DNA of 64,000 nucleotides from Allomuricauda sp. (GTDB lineage: Bacteria; Bacteroidota; Bacteroidia; Flavobacteriales; Flavobacteriaceae), in the NCBI RefSeq assembly GCF_013911645.1, contig NZ_JACESV010000007.1:1-64000 (forward strand). Direction: 5' to 3'. The number at the start of each line of letters is the position of its first letter. Positions within the stretch are counted from its first letter, which is position 1. Position numbers and translations under genes: made by a program. A model generated the notes under the pieces. It had not been told where the DNA came from and searched no databases. It worked only from the letters and a program-made list of their open reading frames with translations. Below are positions 34,918-43,342 of this stretch, piece by piece.

Positions 34918-36663
34918 CTAATAACCTTCATTCTGCTCCAAATACCCTGCAACATTGGATGCGCCATCTATGGCGTCTTGTGGAATCGGGAACAATCTGT
35001 GATGAACGTTGTCATCTGTTTTTTCGGTCCAAGTATCTTCGTAACGACCAAACCGGATTTGATCGCTCCTGCGGAAACCTTCCCAGTACAACTCAAATCC
35101 TCTTTCACGGAACAAGATATCCAAATCGATAGCGGAAAGTGGTTCCGGAGTCTGCTCTGGACGTGCCGTTCTGGAGGTTCTAACTGTATTTACATCAGCC
35201 AGAGCACCGGCATTATCACCTGTCCGTAATTTAGCTTCTGCACGCATCAAATAGATTTCGGCCAAGCGCATCAAAACAAGGTCTACGCTACTGTAATTGT
35301 TGCCATTTGGCGAGGTACGGCTAAACTGGTATTTGGATACGCGGTAACCGTTTTTGTGCAATCTGCCTTCGTTGGAGAAATCCACCTGCAAGGTATGGTT
35401 CACATAATCCACATCCTTATCGGGACCATTCCCTTTTCTTTGGATTACCGGATAAATACGGTAACCTTCGTCGCAGGTGTAAAAAGAGCCGTTTTCGTCT
35501 TTGCGCGGCCCCCAAATTACACCTCGGATAATTCCCCTGTTGATTTCAAAATCTTCAGCGGACATGCAGTAGTAATGATCTTCATCATTTTCCGGTGAAA
35601 CACCCGTCAAGTCCCTGAGCTCTTCAGGGATAATCTGGTTTTCCTGATAAAATCTGGCATCGGCCTCCGCCGGGTCAACATCGCCGTAGGCATCTACCCA
35701 GGTCTGATAAAAATCCGGGGTAATGGCCGGCCCATCGGTACCATCTGCGCTGGGGTGTTCCGGTCTGGGATACCAAGATCCCGCCAACGACCAATAGGCC
35801 CATCGGCTGTGCTCCCTGTTCATCACGCCACGTTGATCCAAAGCAAAGATCAACTCTGGGTTGTCGTGGTTTTCATCATTAAAAAGCTCAAAATACTCTG
35901 GGGACAAGGAGTACATTCCGGAGTTGATGATATTGTCGGTGTACTCAATTACCTTGTTCATATCTTCTGAGGTAAAATCCGGTGTTCCGTAGGGATCGCG
36001 GTACACGGCAGCATTTAGGCTCAATCGGGCCAAGAACCCCCAAACGGTTGCTTGTGTTATTCGTCCCGGGCCTCTACTGGTATTGATCACATCAACAACT
36101 GAAAGCAGTTCATTTTCGATGTAATCAATGGCATCTTGCCCTCGGATCACTTCTGAAAGCTCACCTGAAGTTTCTTTCTTAAAAGCCAATCCCCAACTAT
36201 CCAAAGTAAGCATGTTCAAGTAGGCCCTTAGGGCAATCATTTCATATAGCCCCCCCTCTGCCTCTACGTTTCCTTCATCCGCAAGGGGTTGTAAAACATC
36301 AATTGCCGTTATTGTCCTGGATATGTTTCGTGTCACTTCGTTCCAAGAGCTTCCTACCAAACTATTACTTGGAGCAATATTGTGGCGATGTACTTCTAAA
36401 AACTTCCCATTATCGTACCAGTCGACCCCACCGCGATAAGGTAATATGGCCTCATCGGACGGAATTAACTGCAATCCATAGTAATTGGTGTGCCTCCAAG
36501 TCCAAGAAATTTGCCCATAAGCCGGAGCAATGGCCCCGCTTATGGCTTCTGCCTGTCCACTACCTTCCAGGGATTCGTCGATAACTTCTTCTTCAAGATC
36601 GGTACAGCTTACGTTTGAGAGCAAGCCTATTCCAAATAGTGCGATTATTATTTTATGCTTCAT
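34918..36663 (-). CDS. SusD/RagB family lipoprotein of the second phosphoester locus
   Basis: A 581-residue lipoprotein (signal ending LLSNVSCTDLEEE). SusD features: long N-terminal region with AISGAIAPAYGQISW, helical TPR-like centre (TQATVWGFLARLSLNAAVYR), then YSSVDLVLMRLAEIYLMRAE, a VNTVRTSRT segment, FRERGFELYWEGFRRSDQIR and the final LFPIPQDAIDGASNVAGYLEQNEGY. It is longer than the first SusD. It binds substrate at the surface and works with SusC encoded 20 bases upstream. Confidence 0.94.
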   Translation of the reverse strand: MKHKIIIALFGIGLLSNVSCTDLEEEVIDESLEGSGQAEAISGAIAPAYGQISWTWRHTNYYGLQLIPSDEAILPYRGGVDWYDNGKFLEVHRHNIAPSNSLVGSSWNEVTRNISRTITAIDVLQPLADEGNVEAEGGLYEMIALRAYLNMLTLDSWGLAFKKETSGELSEVIRGQDAIDYIENELLSVVDVINTSRGPGRITQATVWGFLARLSLNAAVYRDPYGTPDFTSEDMNKVIEYTDNIINSGMYSLSPEYFELFNDENHDNPELIFALDQRGVMNREHSRWAYWSLAGSWYPRPEHPSADGTDGPAITPDFYQTWVDAYGDVDPAEADARFYQENQIIPEELRDLTGVSPENDEDHYYCMSAEDFEINRGIIRGVIWGPRKDENGSFYTCDEGYRIYPVIQRKGNGPDKDVDYVNHTLQVDFSNEGRLHKNGYRVSKYQFSRTSPNGNNYSSVDLVLMRLAEIYLMRAEAKLRTGDNAGALADVNTVRTSRTARPEQTPEPLSAIDLDILFRERGFELYWEGFRRSDQIRFGRYEDTWTEKTDDNVHHRLFPIPQDAIDGASNVAGYLEQNEGY

Positions 36664-36683
36664 TTTTGAAGTGTTTTTTTTGA

Positions 36684-39600
36684 TTAGAATGATACGTTTA
36701 AGCCAAATACAAGGGTTCTTGTTTTGGGATAATTGAAGTAATCAATCCCAAAGGTCTGTATGCCGTCTATAGTCAAGTTTGAATTGATTTCCGGGTCAAA
36801 ACCGCTGTAATCCGTAATCACAAATAGGTTTTGCCCCGTTATGGAAAAGCGAATCGTGTTTACCAATCCATCAAGACCGACCAATTCCGGACTAAGGTTG
36901 TAACCCAAAGTGGCATTGTTCAACCTCAAGAAATCACCGTCCTCCAAATATCTGGTGGATACGGCATTGGAGTTGGTGATATCCTCATTGGGAAATTGCG
37001 TGGCAATGGAGGTCGTGTTAAAGTTGGAACTTAAAAGCCCTTTACTGAACAACGACATTGCGGTGTGGTTGTACACCTTGTTTCCAGAAACCCCGTTAAA
37101 GTTCAATCCAAGATCAAAGTTCTTATAGTTGAAGTTCAGATAAAATGCATAGATCAAATCCGGCAATGCACTCCCCACTACTCTCCTATCTTCGGACAAA
37201 ATACTCAGGCCATCATCTCCGATTCCCAAGAACTCCTGCATATAATAAGCTCCTATTGGTTCACCATTAATGTTTCCGTTAATGGTTGCATCGGTCTGAC
37301 CCGCTCCTTGTGCAGCTCCCGTGGTCAGCACTTCGTAGGGTGAGTTGGACACTTCGTTTTTGGTATAGGCCAAGTTACCGCCGATGTTATAGGAAAAATC
37401 CTTGCTGTAATCGCTGTGGTAATCCAAAGCAAGTTCAAAACCGCTGTTCTTAATTTCCATATCGGGAATATTGGTCCAGTATTTATCGGTAGGTTGAACA
37501 GGGTCGGCCGGGGTTACTTCCAACAAAATATTCTCAGAAACTTTATTGAAATAATCCAACGTACCGGACAAGCGATTGTTGAACAGTCCAAAATCCAAAC
37601 CAAAATCCAATTGCTCGGATACTTCCCATTGGATGTCGGGATTGGCCAAACGGGTAAAAATGGTTCCGTAAGGGTAATCGGCCAAGGTCTTTTCGTCGCC
37701 ATTGATGGGGTAGGAATCATTATTGTCCCTACTATCGGTGAAACTTCTTTTTGTAATTTTTGATGGAATTTCTTGATTACCGGTTCTACCCCAACTTGCC
37801 CTAAGCTTTAAATTATTGATGGTTGTGTTCGAGCTCAAGAATTCTTCGTTCATAATGTTCCAACCAGCGGCAACGGAGGGGAAATATCCATACTTGTTGT
37901 TCCCACCAAACTTGGATGACCCGTCCGCCCTCATGGTGGCGGTAAGCATATACCTGTTATCGAACACATAATTGGCCCTACCAAAGAAAGATTGCAGCTC
38001 ATTCTTTGTGGCATAAGTATTCATAAAAGTTGGCATATCTTCAGAACTTATCTGATCCTGATATTTTGGGTCGATACCATTATCGGAAAAACCCTCCATT
38101 TCAAAACTCTTTTGGTGGACAAAGGTTTCTTGGTACGTATGCCCGACCAAAAAGGTAAAATTGTGTTTATCGGTCATCAAATTATACGTCAATGTATTCT
38201 CGATAAGACTGTTTTTGTTGGTGGTGTAGATACTGTTCAGTTCTCCCCTTATGTAATCTTCCAACAAAGAGTAGGGCTTGTACTGTATATCCCTTTGTGT
38301 AGATGAGTAATCCACGCCCAAGTTCAACTTATAGGTAAGCCCATTCACAATTTCCACGGAAGGTGCCAAGTTGGCCAGAATACGATGGTTCACGGCATCA
38401 TCACTGTATATTTGCTCTCTGGTCAAGGGATTGAGCATATTATCCAACAAGGTTGGTTGCCCATCGGTGTACAATGGTAATGTTGGGTTCAGCTGAAGCA
38501 TGTCTCCCACAATGGCCCTTGAATCTGCGCGAAGGTTCTCGGTCCTGGTAGCTGTCATATTGAACTCGACCTTTAAACGATCGTTGAAAGCCCTTTGGGT
38601 CAAATTCAATCGACCTGAATAACATTTAAGATCATTGCCCCTAAGAATTCCTTCTTGATCGTTCACCCCCAAGGATGCTCGGTAGGAGAATTTTTCGGAT
38701 GCGCCGCTCATGGCTAAATTCACATTTTTGGTAAACCCCGTTCTGCTAAGGGCATCCTGCCAATTGGTATTGGCACCTCCGTCTTCCAAATTACCTCCGG
38801 TAACCACAACTTCTTGTCTAAAGCGATCAGCCGAAAAAACATCAACTTGGTTAGCCAAGGTTGAAAACCCGGTGGATACGTTCAAATCCATGCTGGTTCT
38901 TCCGGCCTTGCCCCTTTTGGTGGTAATTACAATTACTCCATTGGCTGCTCTTGCACCATAAATTGCTGCGGCAGAGGCATCCTTAAGCACATCTATACTT
39001 TTTATGTCCTGTGGGTTGATGAAGTTCAAGGGGTTGGTCGGAACACCGGTGCTCGTATTGTCCAAAGCAAAACCATCAATTACATAAAGTGGTGTGGTGC
39101 CCGAACGAAGACTCCCTACACCCCTGATGATTACATCCTGTGCTGCTCCCGGTTCCCCACTAACGTTGGAAATGTTCACGCCCGCTACTTTACCTTGTAA
39201 AAGCTGTCCTGGGTTCATCACGATTCCTTTGTTAAAATCTTCGCTGTCCACGGAAGCGATAGAACCAGTCACATCGGTTTTTCTTTGGGTGCCATACCCA
39301 ACAACAACCACATCTTCCAACATGGTGGCATCCTGCTCCAACTGAATATTGATGGTACTGCGGCCATCTACGGAAACTTCTTGGGGTTTGTACCCCAAAT
39401 AAGAAATTTGCAGCACGGCATCACTTTCAACATCAATGGAAAAGTTTCCATCAAAATCGGTAATGGTACCGTTGTTTCTACCTTTTTCCATTACGGAAGC
39501 CCCTGCCAAGGGTACTCCACTTTCATCGGTAACTTGGCCCGTAACGGTAATAAAAACCACTTCCACCACTCTTTTTGGGGCCTTTGGCCTTACATCAATG

Positions 39601-39938
39601 GAAATGGTGTTGTTTATTCTTCTAAATGTAAGATGGGCATCTTTGGCCATCAATTCCAAAACAGACCTCAGCGACACATTTTGGTATGCAATATCGTAGG
39701 TGTTCTGTAACCTATCCACTTTGCGGTCGTACACAAATTTAAAATCCGTTTGGCCTTCAATTTGTCTTAGCACATCTACTACGGTGGCATTGTCCATGGA
39801 CAGGTCCACCTTAAAACTTTCCAAGTTCTGTCCTCTGACATCAGCGGCCAGCACTGGGTTCAGAAGTGCCAAAACAATCAGAAAGCAAAATGTATGGAAT
39901 GTCAACTTGATTAATTGTTTAATAGTTAGTGAATTCAT
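36684..39938 (-). CDS. SusC/RagA family TonB-dependent transporter with STN signalling domain
   Basis: A 1084-residue outer-membrane transporter. After the signal peptide comes an STN (secretin/TonB short N-terminal) domain at about 45-115 (VDLSMDNATVVDVLRQIEGQ, SVLELMAKDAHLTF), then a carboxypeptidase-like domain (VTGQVTDESGVPLAGASVME), plug (EDVVVVGYGTQRKTDVTGSI) and SusC signature (SIDVLKDASAAAIYGARAAN), then the barrel. The STN domain contacts a FecR-type anti-sigma factor, and the matching fecR and ECF sigma genes lie just upstream. It should therefore both import substrate and signal its presence. Confidence 0.96.
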   Translation of the reverse strand: MNSLTIKQLIKLTFHTFCFLIVLALLNPVLAADVRGQNLESFKVDLSMDNATVVDVLRQIEGQTDFKFVYDRKVDRLQNTYDIAYQNVSLRSVLELMAKDAHLTFRRINNTISIDVRPKAPKRVVEVVFITVTGQVTDESGVPLAGASVMEKGRNNGTITDFDGNFSIDVESDAVLQISYLGYKPQEVSVDGRSTINIQLEQDATMLEDVVVVGYGTQRKTDVTGSIASVDSEDFNKGIVMNPGQLLQGKVAGVNISNVSGEPGAAQDVIIRGVGSLRSGTTPLYVIDGFALDNTSTGVPTNPLNFINPQDIKSIDVLKDASAAAIYGARAANGVIVITTKRGKAGRTSMDLNVSTGFSTLANQVDVFSADRFRQEVVVTGGNLEDGGANTNWQDALSRTGFTKNVNLAMSGASEKFSYRASLGVNDQEGILRGNDLKCYSGRLNLTQRAFNDRLKVEFNMTATRTENLRADSRAIVGDMLQLNPTLPLYTDGQPTLLDNMLNPLTREQIYSDDAVNHRILANLAPSVEIVNGLTYKLNLGVDYSSTQRDIQYKPYSLLEDYIRGELNSIYTTNKNSLIENTLTYNLMTDKHNFTFLVGHTYQETFVHQKSFEMEGFSDNGIDPKYQDQISSEDMPTFMNTYATKNELQSFFGRANYVFDNRYMLTATMRADGSSKFGGNNKYGYFPSVAAGWNIMNEEFLSSNTTINNLKLRASWGRTGNQEIPSKITKRSFTDSRDNNDSYPINGDEKTLADYPYGTIFTRLANPDIQWEVSEQLDFGLDFGLFNNRLSGTLDYFNKVSENILLEVTPADPVQPTDKYWTNIPDMEIKNSGFELALDYHSDYSKDFSYNIGGNLAYTKNEVSNSPYEVLTTGAAQGAGQTDATINGNINGEPIGAYYMQEFLGIGDDGLSILSEDRRVVGSALPDLIYAFYLNFNYKNFDLGLNFNGVSGNKVYNHTAMSLFSKGLLSSNFNTTSIATQFPNEDITNSNAVSTRYLEDGDFLRLNNATLGYNLSPELVGLDGLVNTIRFSITGQNLFVITDYSGFDPEINSNLTIDGIQTFGIDYFNYPKTRTLVFGLNVSF

Positions 39939-39990
39939 AATTTCACATAATGTTTAAATGGTTATAAGTATTTGTAATTATTGAACTATC

Positions 39991-40029
39991 GACAGCCTGT
40001 TTCCGCTCGCCAAAGTGTTACAGGCTGTC
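39991..40029. repeat. Inverted repeat between fecR and susC
   Basis: GACAGCCTGT / ACAGGCTGTC, perfect 10-bp arms with a 19-base loop, in the 150-base gap. On the minus strand no T run follows; on the plus strand CTCTTTTT follows. It could limit read-through from the regulator genes or serve as a processing hairpin. Confidence 0.55.
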
Positions 40030-40088
40030 TCTTTTTAATTTGTTTGCTTTTATGTCATAGTAATGCTGTTTTTTGGTTTGAGTTGGTT

Positions 40089-41042
40089 TTAGTCAGTACA
40101 TTTTCCTTTTAATTGGATTTTATTTTTATCCAAAAATTGATAGCGCAATCCGTTTTTAGCATACACAATGCTTTCCAGAATAGCATCCAATCTTTCGTTA
40201 TCGTATGTTGCGGTGATATGGCAATTGCCAATGGTATTGTTATCAACCACAAAAGTTACTCCGTACCAGCGTTCCAAGGTCTGTAGCACTTTGGACAGTT
40301 CTGCGTCATCAAAATGAATGATGCCGTCTTTCCAATGTAGAAATGAGGCAATATCTATCTTTTCCTTGGAAATGGATTTTGAATTTCTATTGAAAATACC
40401 CTGCTCATTGGGCAACAGGAGTAGTTCGCTTTCTTCTGAAGCTACTTTTACCTTGCCTGTTGCCACTGTTATTGCCACTTGCTGGTTTTCTGGATAGGTA
40501 TTCACATTAAAAGAAGTACCCAGCACCGTGGTTGCCACCTCGCCCGATTTTATGATAAAGGGTTTATCCAGGTTTTTAGCAACATCAAAAAAAGCTTCGC
40601 CTTCGAGTTCCACTTCCCTTGTATCGCCTTCAAATCGTTGCGGATATTTTATGGTACTGCCAGCGTTAAGATATACCTCGGTACCATCGGCCAAAACAAT
40701 GTGTAGCTTTTGTCCCCACTCCGTGGTTTTGGTAATCTTGGCAATGGGTTCCACCACTTCTGTTTGATGGGTAAAGGTGTAGGCAAAATATCCAAGTCCA
40801 ATCAACAAGGTTAACGAAGCCGCCACGCTGCTCCATTTTAGTATTGGCCTTCTTTTGGAATTATTTATATGTTTGGCCAATTTTTGACCTACCCGCTTCT
40901 TTTGTTTTGGATTTTTAAAAACGTTTTGATGGTTCTTGAAAAGCAACTTATGGTCAAACTCCTCCAAGAGTGATTCCTCCTTTTTGGTAATGGTACCATT
41001 CAGGTATTTTTTCATCAAAACTTTGATCTCATTTTCAGTCAT
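40089..41042 (-). CDS. FecR-family anti-sigma factor
   Basis: A 317-residue inner-membrane protein. The cytoplasmic N-terminus (KVLMKKYLNGTITKKEESLL) binds the sigma factor. One membrane helix follows at about 70-90 (WSSVAASLTLLIGLGYFAYTF), then the periplasmic FecR domain (ADGTEVYLNAGSTIKYPQRF, VELEGEAFFDVAKNLDKPFI) and a C-terminal DUF4974 domain (IHFDDAELSKVLQTLERWYG) that meets the STN domain of SusC. It holds the ECF sigma factor until SusC is loaded with substrate. It lies between the sigma and susC genes, as is standard. Confidence 0.95.
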   Translation of the reverse strand: MTENEIKVLMKKYLNGTITKKEESLLEEFDHKLLFKNHQNVFKNPKQKKRVGQKLAKHINNSKRRPILKWSSVAASLTLLIGLGYFAYTFTHQTEVVEPIAKITKTTEWGQKLHIVLADGTEVYLNAGSTIKYPQRFEGDTREVELEGEAFFDVAKNLDKPFIIKSGEVATTVLGTSFNVNTYPENQQVAITVATGKVKVASEESELLLLPNEQGIFNRNSKSISKEKIDIASFLHWKDGIIHFDDAELSKVLQTLERWYGVTFVVDNNTIGNCHITATYDNERLDAILESIVYAKNGLRYQFLDKNKIQLKGKCTD

Positions 41043-41163
41043 TGTATGTCCGTTTCAACTACAAGTACCAGAAACGTACAGGGACGCACACTCGAAAAAT
41101 CTGTTTTAATGATTACTTAATAGTACAGGAAACCTCTTAACCTTAAGCTAAAAAACCCATCAT

Positions 41164-41733
41164 TTAAAGGAACAATGATTTAACAATGGAAAGGTCTTTG
41201 CGAAGCCTTCGAAGTGCAAAGGAAATTTGATTCTCAACCGAGCGATGGGAAATGTTCAGTCGCTCCGCGATTTCCTTATTACTGATGTTGTGTATCCGGC
41301 TCAACCTAAATACTTCCTGACATCTTTGAGGAAGATTGGACATACTTACATCAATACGTTCGGTAAGCTCCATAAGGTCTTCTTCCAACTCCATTTCTGG
41401 GGCTATATAAATCGAATTGGCAGCCTCAATCTGTGTTTTGTTAAACTTGGTATCCCTTAAAGTATTGTAACATTTATACCGAATCGCTTTGAAGAGATAT
41501 GACTTAATATGGTTTACGTCTACAGTTTCCCTGCGTTGCCAATAATCGATCCAGATGTCCTGAACCAAATCCTTGGCCAAGGAATCGTTCATTACCAAAG
41601 ACGCTGCGTAAACGTACATGGGCTCCCAAAGCATGGAGAACAGACTGTTAAATGCATTCCTGTCCGAGGCTTTGACCCGGACAGCAAGTTCTTGCTGTGC
41701 TTCATTTGTATGGGGGTGTTTCATCACGGACAA
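41164..41733 (-). CDS. ECF RNA polymerase sigma-70 factor
   Basis: A 189-residue sigma factor. Region 2 is seen in FNSLFSMLWEPMYVYAASLV and LAKDLVQDIWIDYWQRRE. Region 4 is a helix-turn-helix in IHNISNKEIAERLNISHRSV followed by ENQISFALRRLRK. The layout (ECF sigma, FecR, STN-SusC, SusD, enzymes) is the standard trans-envelope signalling set of Bacteroidota, so it should activate the susC promoter of this locus when its ligand is sensed. ATG three codons downstream is an alternative start. Confidence 0.94.
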   Translation of the reverse strand: MSVMKHPHTNEAQQELAVRVKASDRNAFNSLFSMLWEPMYVYAASLVMNDSLAKDLVQDIWIDYWQRRETVDVNHIKSYLFKAIRYKCYNTLRDTKFNKTQIEAANSIYIAPEMELEEDLMELTERIDVSMSNLPQRCQEVFRLSRIHNISNKEIAERLNISHRSVENQISFALRRLRKDLSIVKSLFL

Positions 41734-41862
41734 ATTTCATAAAAATAAGAGTGGACGGATATTATGATATTGTAAACTTTACGAAAGCTTGTTCTCGTGT
41801 TGGTTTTAAAAACCATCGACCATAAAAAGCCATTAAAATCCTTCCCTTTTGTCCAAAAAAAT

Positions 41863-41870
41863 TATATTTG
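41863..41870 (+). promoter_or_regulatory. Likely -10 element of the tRNA-Leu gene
   Basis: TATATTTG exactly matches the Bacteroidota -10 consensus TAnnTTTG and ends 19 bases before the tRNA. I see no good -33 TTG at the normal distance. Confidence 0.55.
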
Positions 41871-41889
41871 CACACCTAAAATTCCAAAG

Positions 41890-41973
41890 GCCCACGTGGT
41901 GGAATTGGTAGACACGCTACCTTGAGGGGGTAGTGTTCGTAAGGACGTGCTGGTTCGACTCCAGTCGTGGGCA
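41890..41973 (+). tRNA. tRNA-Leu (anticodon GAG)
   Basis: Acceptor stem GCCCACG / CGTGGGC, D arm with GGAATTGGTAGACAC, anticodon stem CTACC / GGTAG enclosing loop TTGAGGG with anticodon GAG at 41924-41926. A long variable arm typical of class II tRNAs is followed by the T arm with GGTTCGACTCC. The CCA end is not encoded. It reads CUC and CUU leucine codons. It is followed at once by a terminator. Confidence 0.95.
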
Positions 41974-41980
41974 CAGAAGA

Positions 41981-42007
41981 AAACCGCAAAATCTTGCGGT
42001 TTTTTTG
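41981..42007 (+). terminator. Terminator after tRNA-Leu
   Basis: Stem AAACCGCAA / TTGCGGTTT with a 4-base loop and a T tract, starting 8 bases after the tRNA. Confidence 0.9.
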
Positions 42008-42132
42008 TTTTCAAGGCTACGGATAGACTTCTATTTTTAGTCATTCTTTTTACTTCTGCTTTTTTTATTTATTTTCCGAGTAATTCCTAATCAGTCATAG
42101 TTGAATACTTATCCCTTATATAAACGATAGGC

Positions 42133-43236
42133 ATGGATGCACAAGTATCAAGTGAAATTTCCATGTTTTATGGATGGTGGCAGCTTTCGGTATGCCTTTT
42201 TGCATTTCTTTCCCTAATGGCCATTTGGTACCATATCGGGAAAAAGCAAAATGATTATGGCCCTGTATGGCTGGCCCTTTCGGTGCTTTGTTGGGCGTTT
42301 TCTGGGCTTGTGGAAATTGTGTACCTCAACAATAATGGTTTTTACCCTCATTTTAAAGATGGCCTTAGGAGTATTCTATCATTGACCAACAGTTTGTTTA
42401 TTTTGATGGCCCTGCCTTGGTTCAAATATTTGCCCAAACAATTGGCTCCTTTGATAAAATCGAAGTTTTGGCCCTACATCATCGGTATTCCTTATGCATT
42501 TGCACTGTTTCCTACCCTGTTCAAAATGTTTTTGGTCCGTGAAGCATACGTCATCAACGAGCTGGATGTTGTTTATGCGCTGTTGACCTTACTATTTTTA
42601 GGATTTGTTCTATGGGAATCTTTTATAAAAAGAAGACTCCCCCTCTTGGGTTGGTTGGCATTGATCACCATTTTGGTAACGTTGATGGCCCAGATGTACA
42701 AATTGATGGACAGCACCATCAATCTGTTGTTGTTTTCCGCTATTTTCAAAACTTCCCTGATCATGCTGTTCTTTGCCCTGGCACTAAGCTGGGTAAAGGA
42801 ACTTACCGAAACGGTGATACCAGGACCCCATCAGCTAAAACTTTTATTTGGCAAAACCGATAACCAAAAAAGCGGTGGCGAAACCTCCGTGACCTTGATC
42901 GGGTTTGCTGGCAATAAAGATAGAATCGTGCGGCTCACCCCTGCCCTCTACCGCTTGTTGAGAACATTTGCCGAACGCAAACTAAATTCAACCGATAATT
43001 GGTTGGAAATAAAGCCCAAAAATTTTGAAGCCTCAAAAAATTACGACATTAACGACCACAATGAGCTTAAAAGGTTATTGGAGGCGCTGCTTAATGGACT
43101 CTTCGGCAAAAAGAATTGGACAAGGGACAAACACTATAATCCCTTAAAAAATACATTGTTCGAAATGTCAGAAAACAGGGAAAGGAAAATTAGACTACAC
43201 ATTCCAAAAGAAAACATACGCATTGAAAATGAATGA
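42133..43236 (+). CDS. Seven-transmembrane protein with cytoplasmic C-terminal domain, function unknown
   Basis: A 367-residue protein I cannot assign to a named family. The first about 225 residues hold seven hydrophobic segments: WQLSVCLFAFLSLMAIWYHI, VWLALSVLCWAFSGLVEIVY, ILSLTNSLFILMALPWF, YIIGIPYAFALFPTLFKMF, VYALLTLLFLGFVLWESF, LGWLALITILVTLMAQMY and LLLFSAIFKTSLIMLFFALA. The last 140 residues are charged and soluble, with TSVTLIGFAGNKDRIVRLTP followed by a mixed helical part. The layout is like a 7TM sensor with an effector domain. It is monocistronic, between tRNA-Leu and an AGCS symporter. Confidence 0.6.
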   Translation: MDAQVSSEISMFYGWWQLSVCLFAFLSLMAIWYHIGKKQNDYGPVWLALSVLCWAFSGLVEIVYLNNNGFYPHFKDGLRSILSLTNSLFILMALPWFKYLPKQLAPLIKSKFWPYIIGIPYAFALFPTLFKMFLVREAYVINELDVVYALLTLLFLGFVLWESFIKRRLPLLGWLALITILVTLMAQMYKLMDSTINLLLFSAIFKTSLIMLFFALALSWVKELTETVIPGPHQLKLLFGKTDNQKSGGETSVTLIGFAGNKDRIVRLTPALYRLLRTFAERKLNSTDNWLEIKPKNFEASKNYDINDHNELKRLLEALLNGLFGKKNWTRDKHYNPLKNTLFEMSENRERKIRLHIPKENIRIENE

Positions 43237-43342
43237 CTTAGCTTTTATTTGTCAGTTCTTTGGTTACTGACATTTTGAGATTCATTCCGACAATTCCCAA
43301 TAAGTTCAATCCAACAATCGAAATTCAGGCAAACTTTCGACT

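Noticed and set aside
41862-42044. 60-residue minus-strand ORF
   Set aside because: It runs across the tRNA-Leu gene and its terminator on the opposite strand; an artefact.
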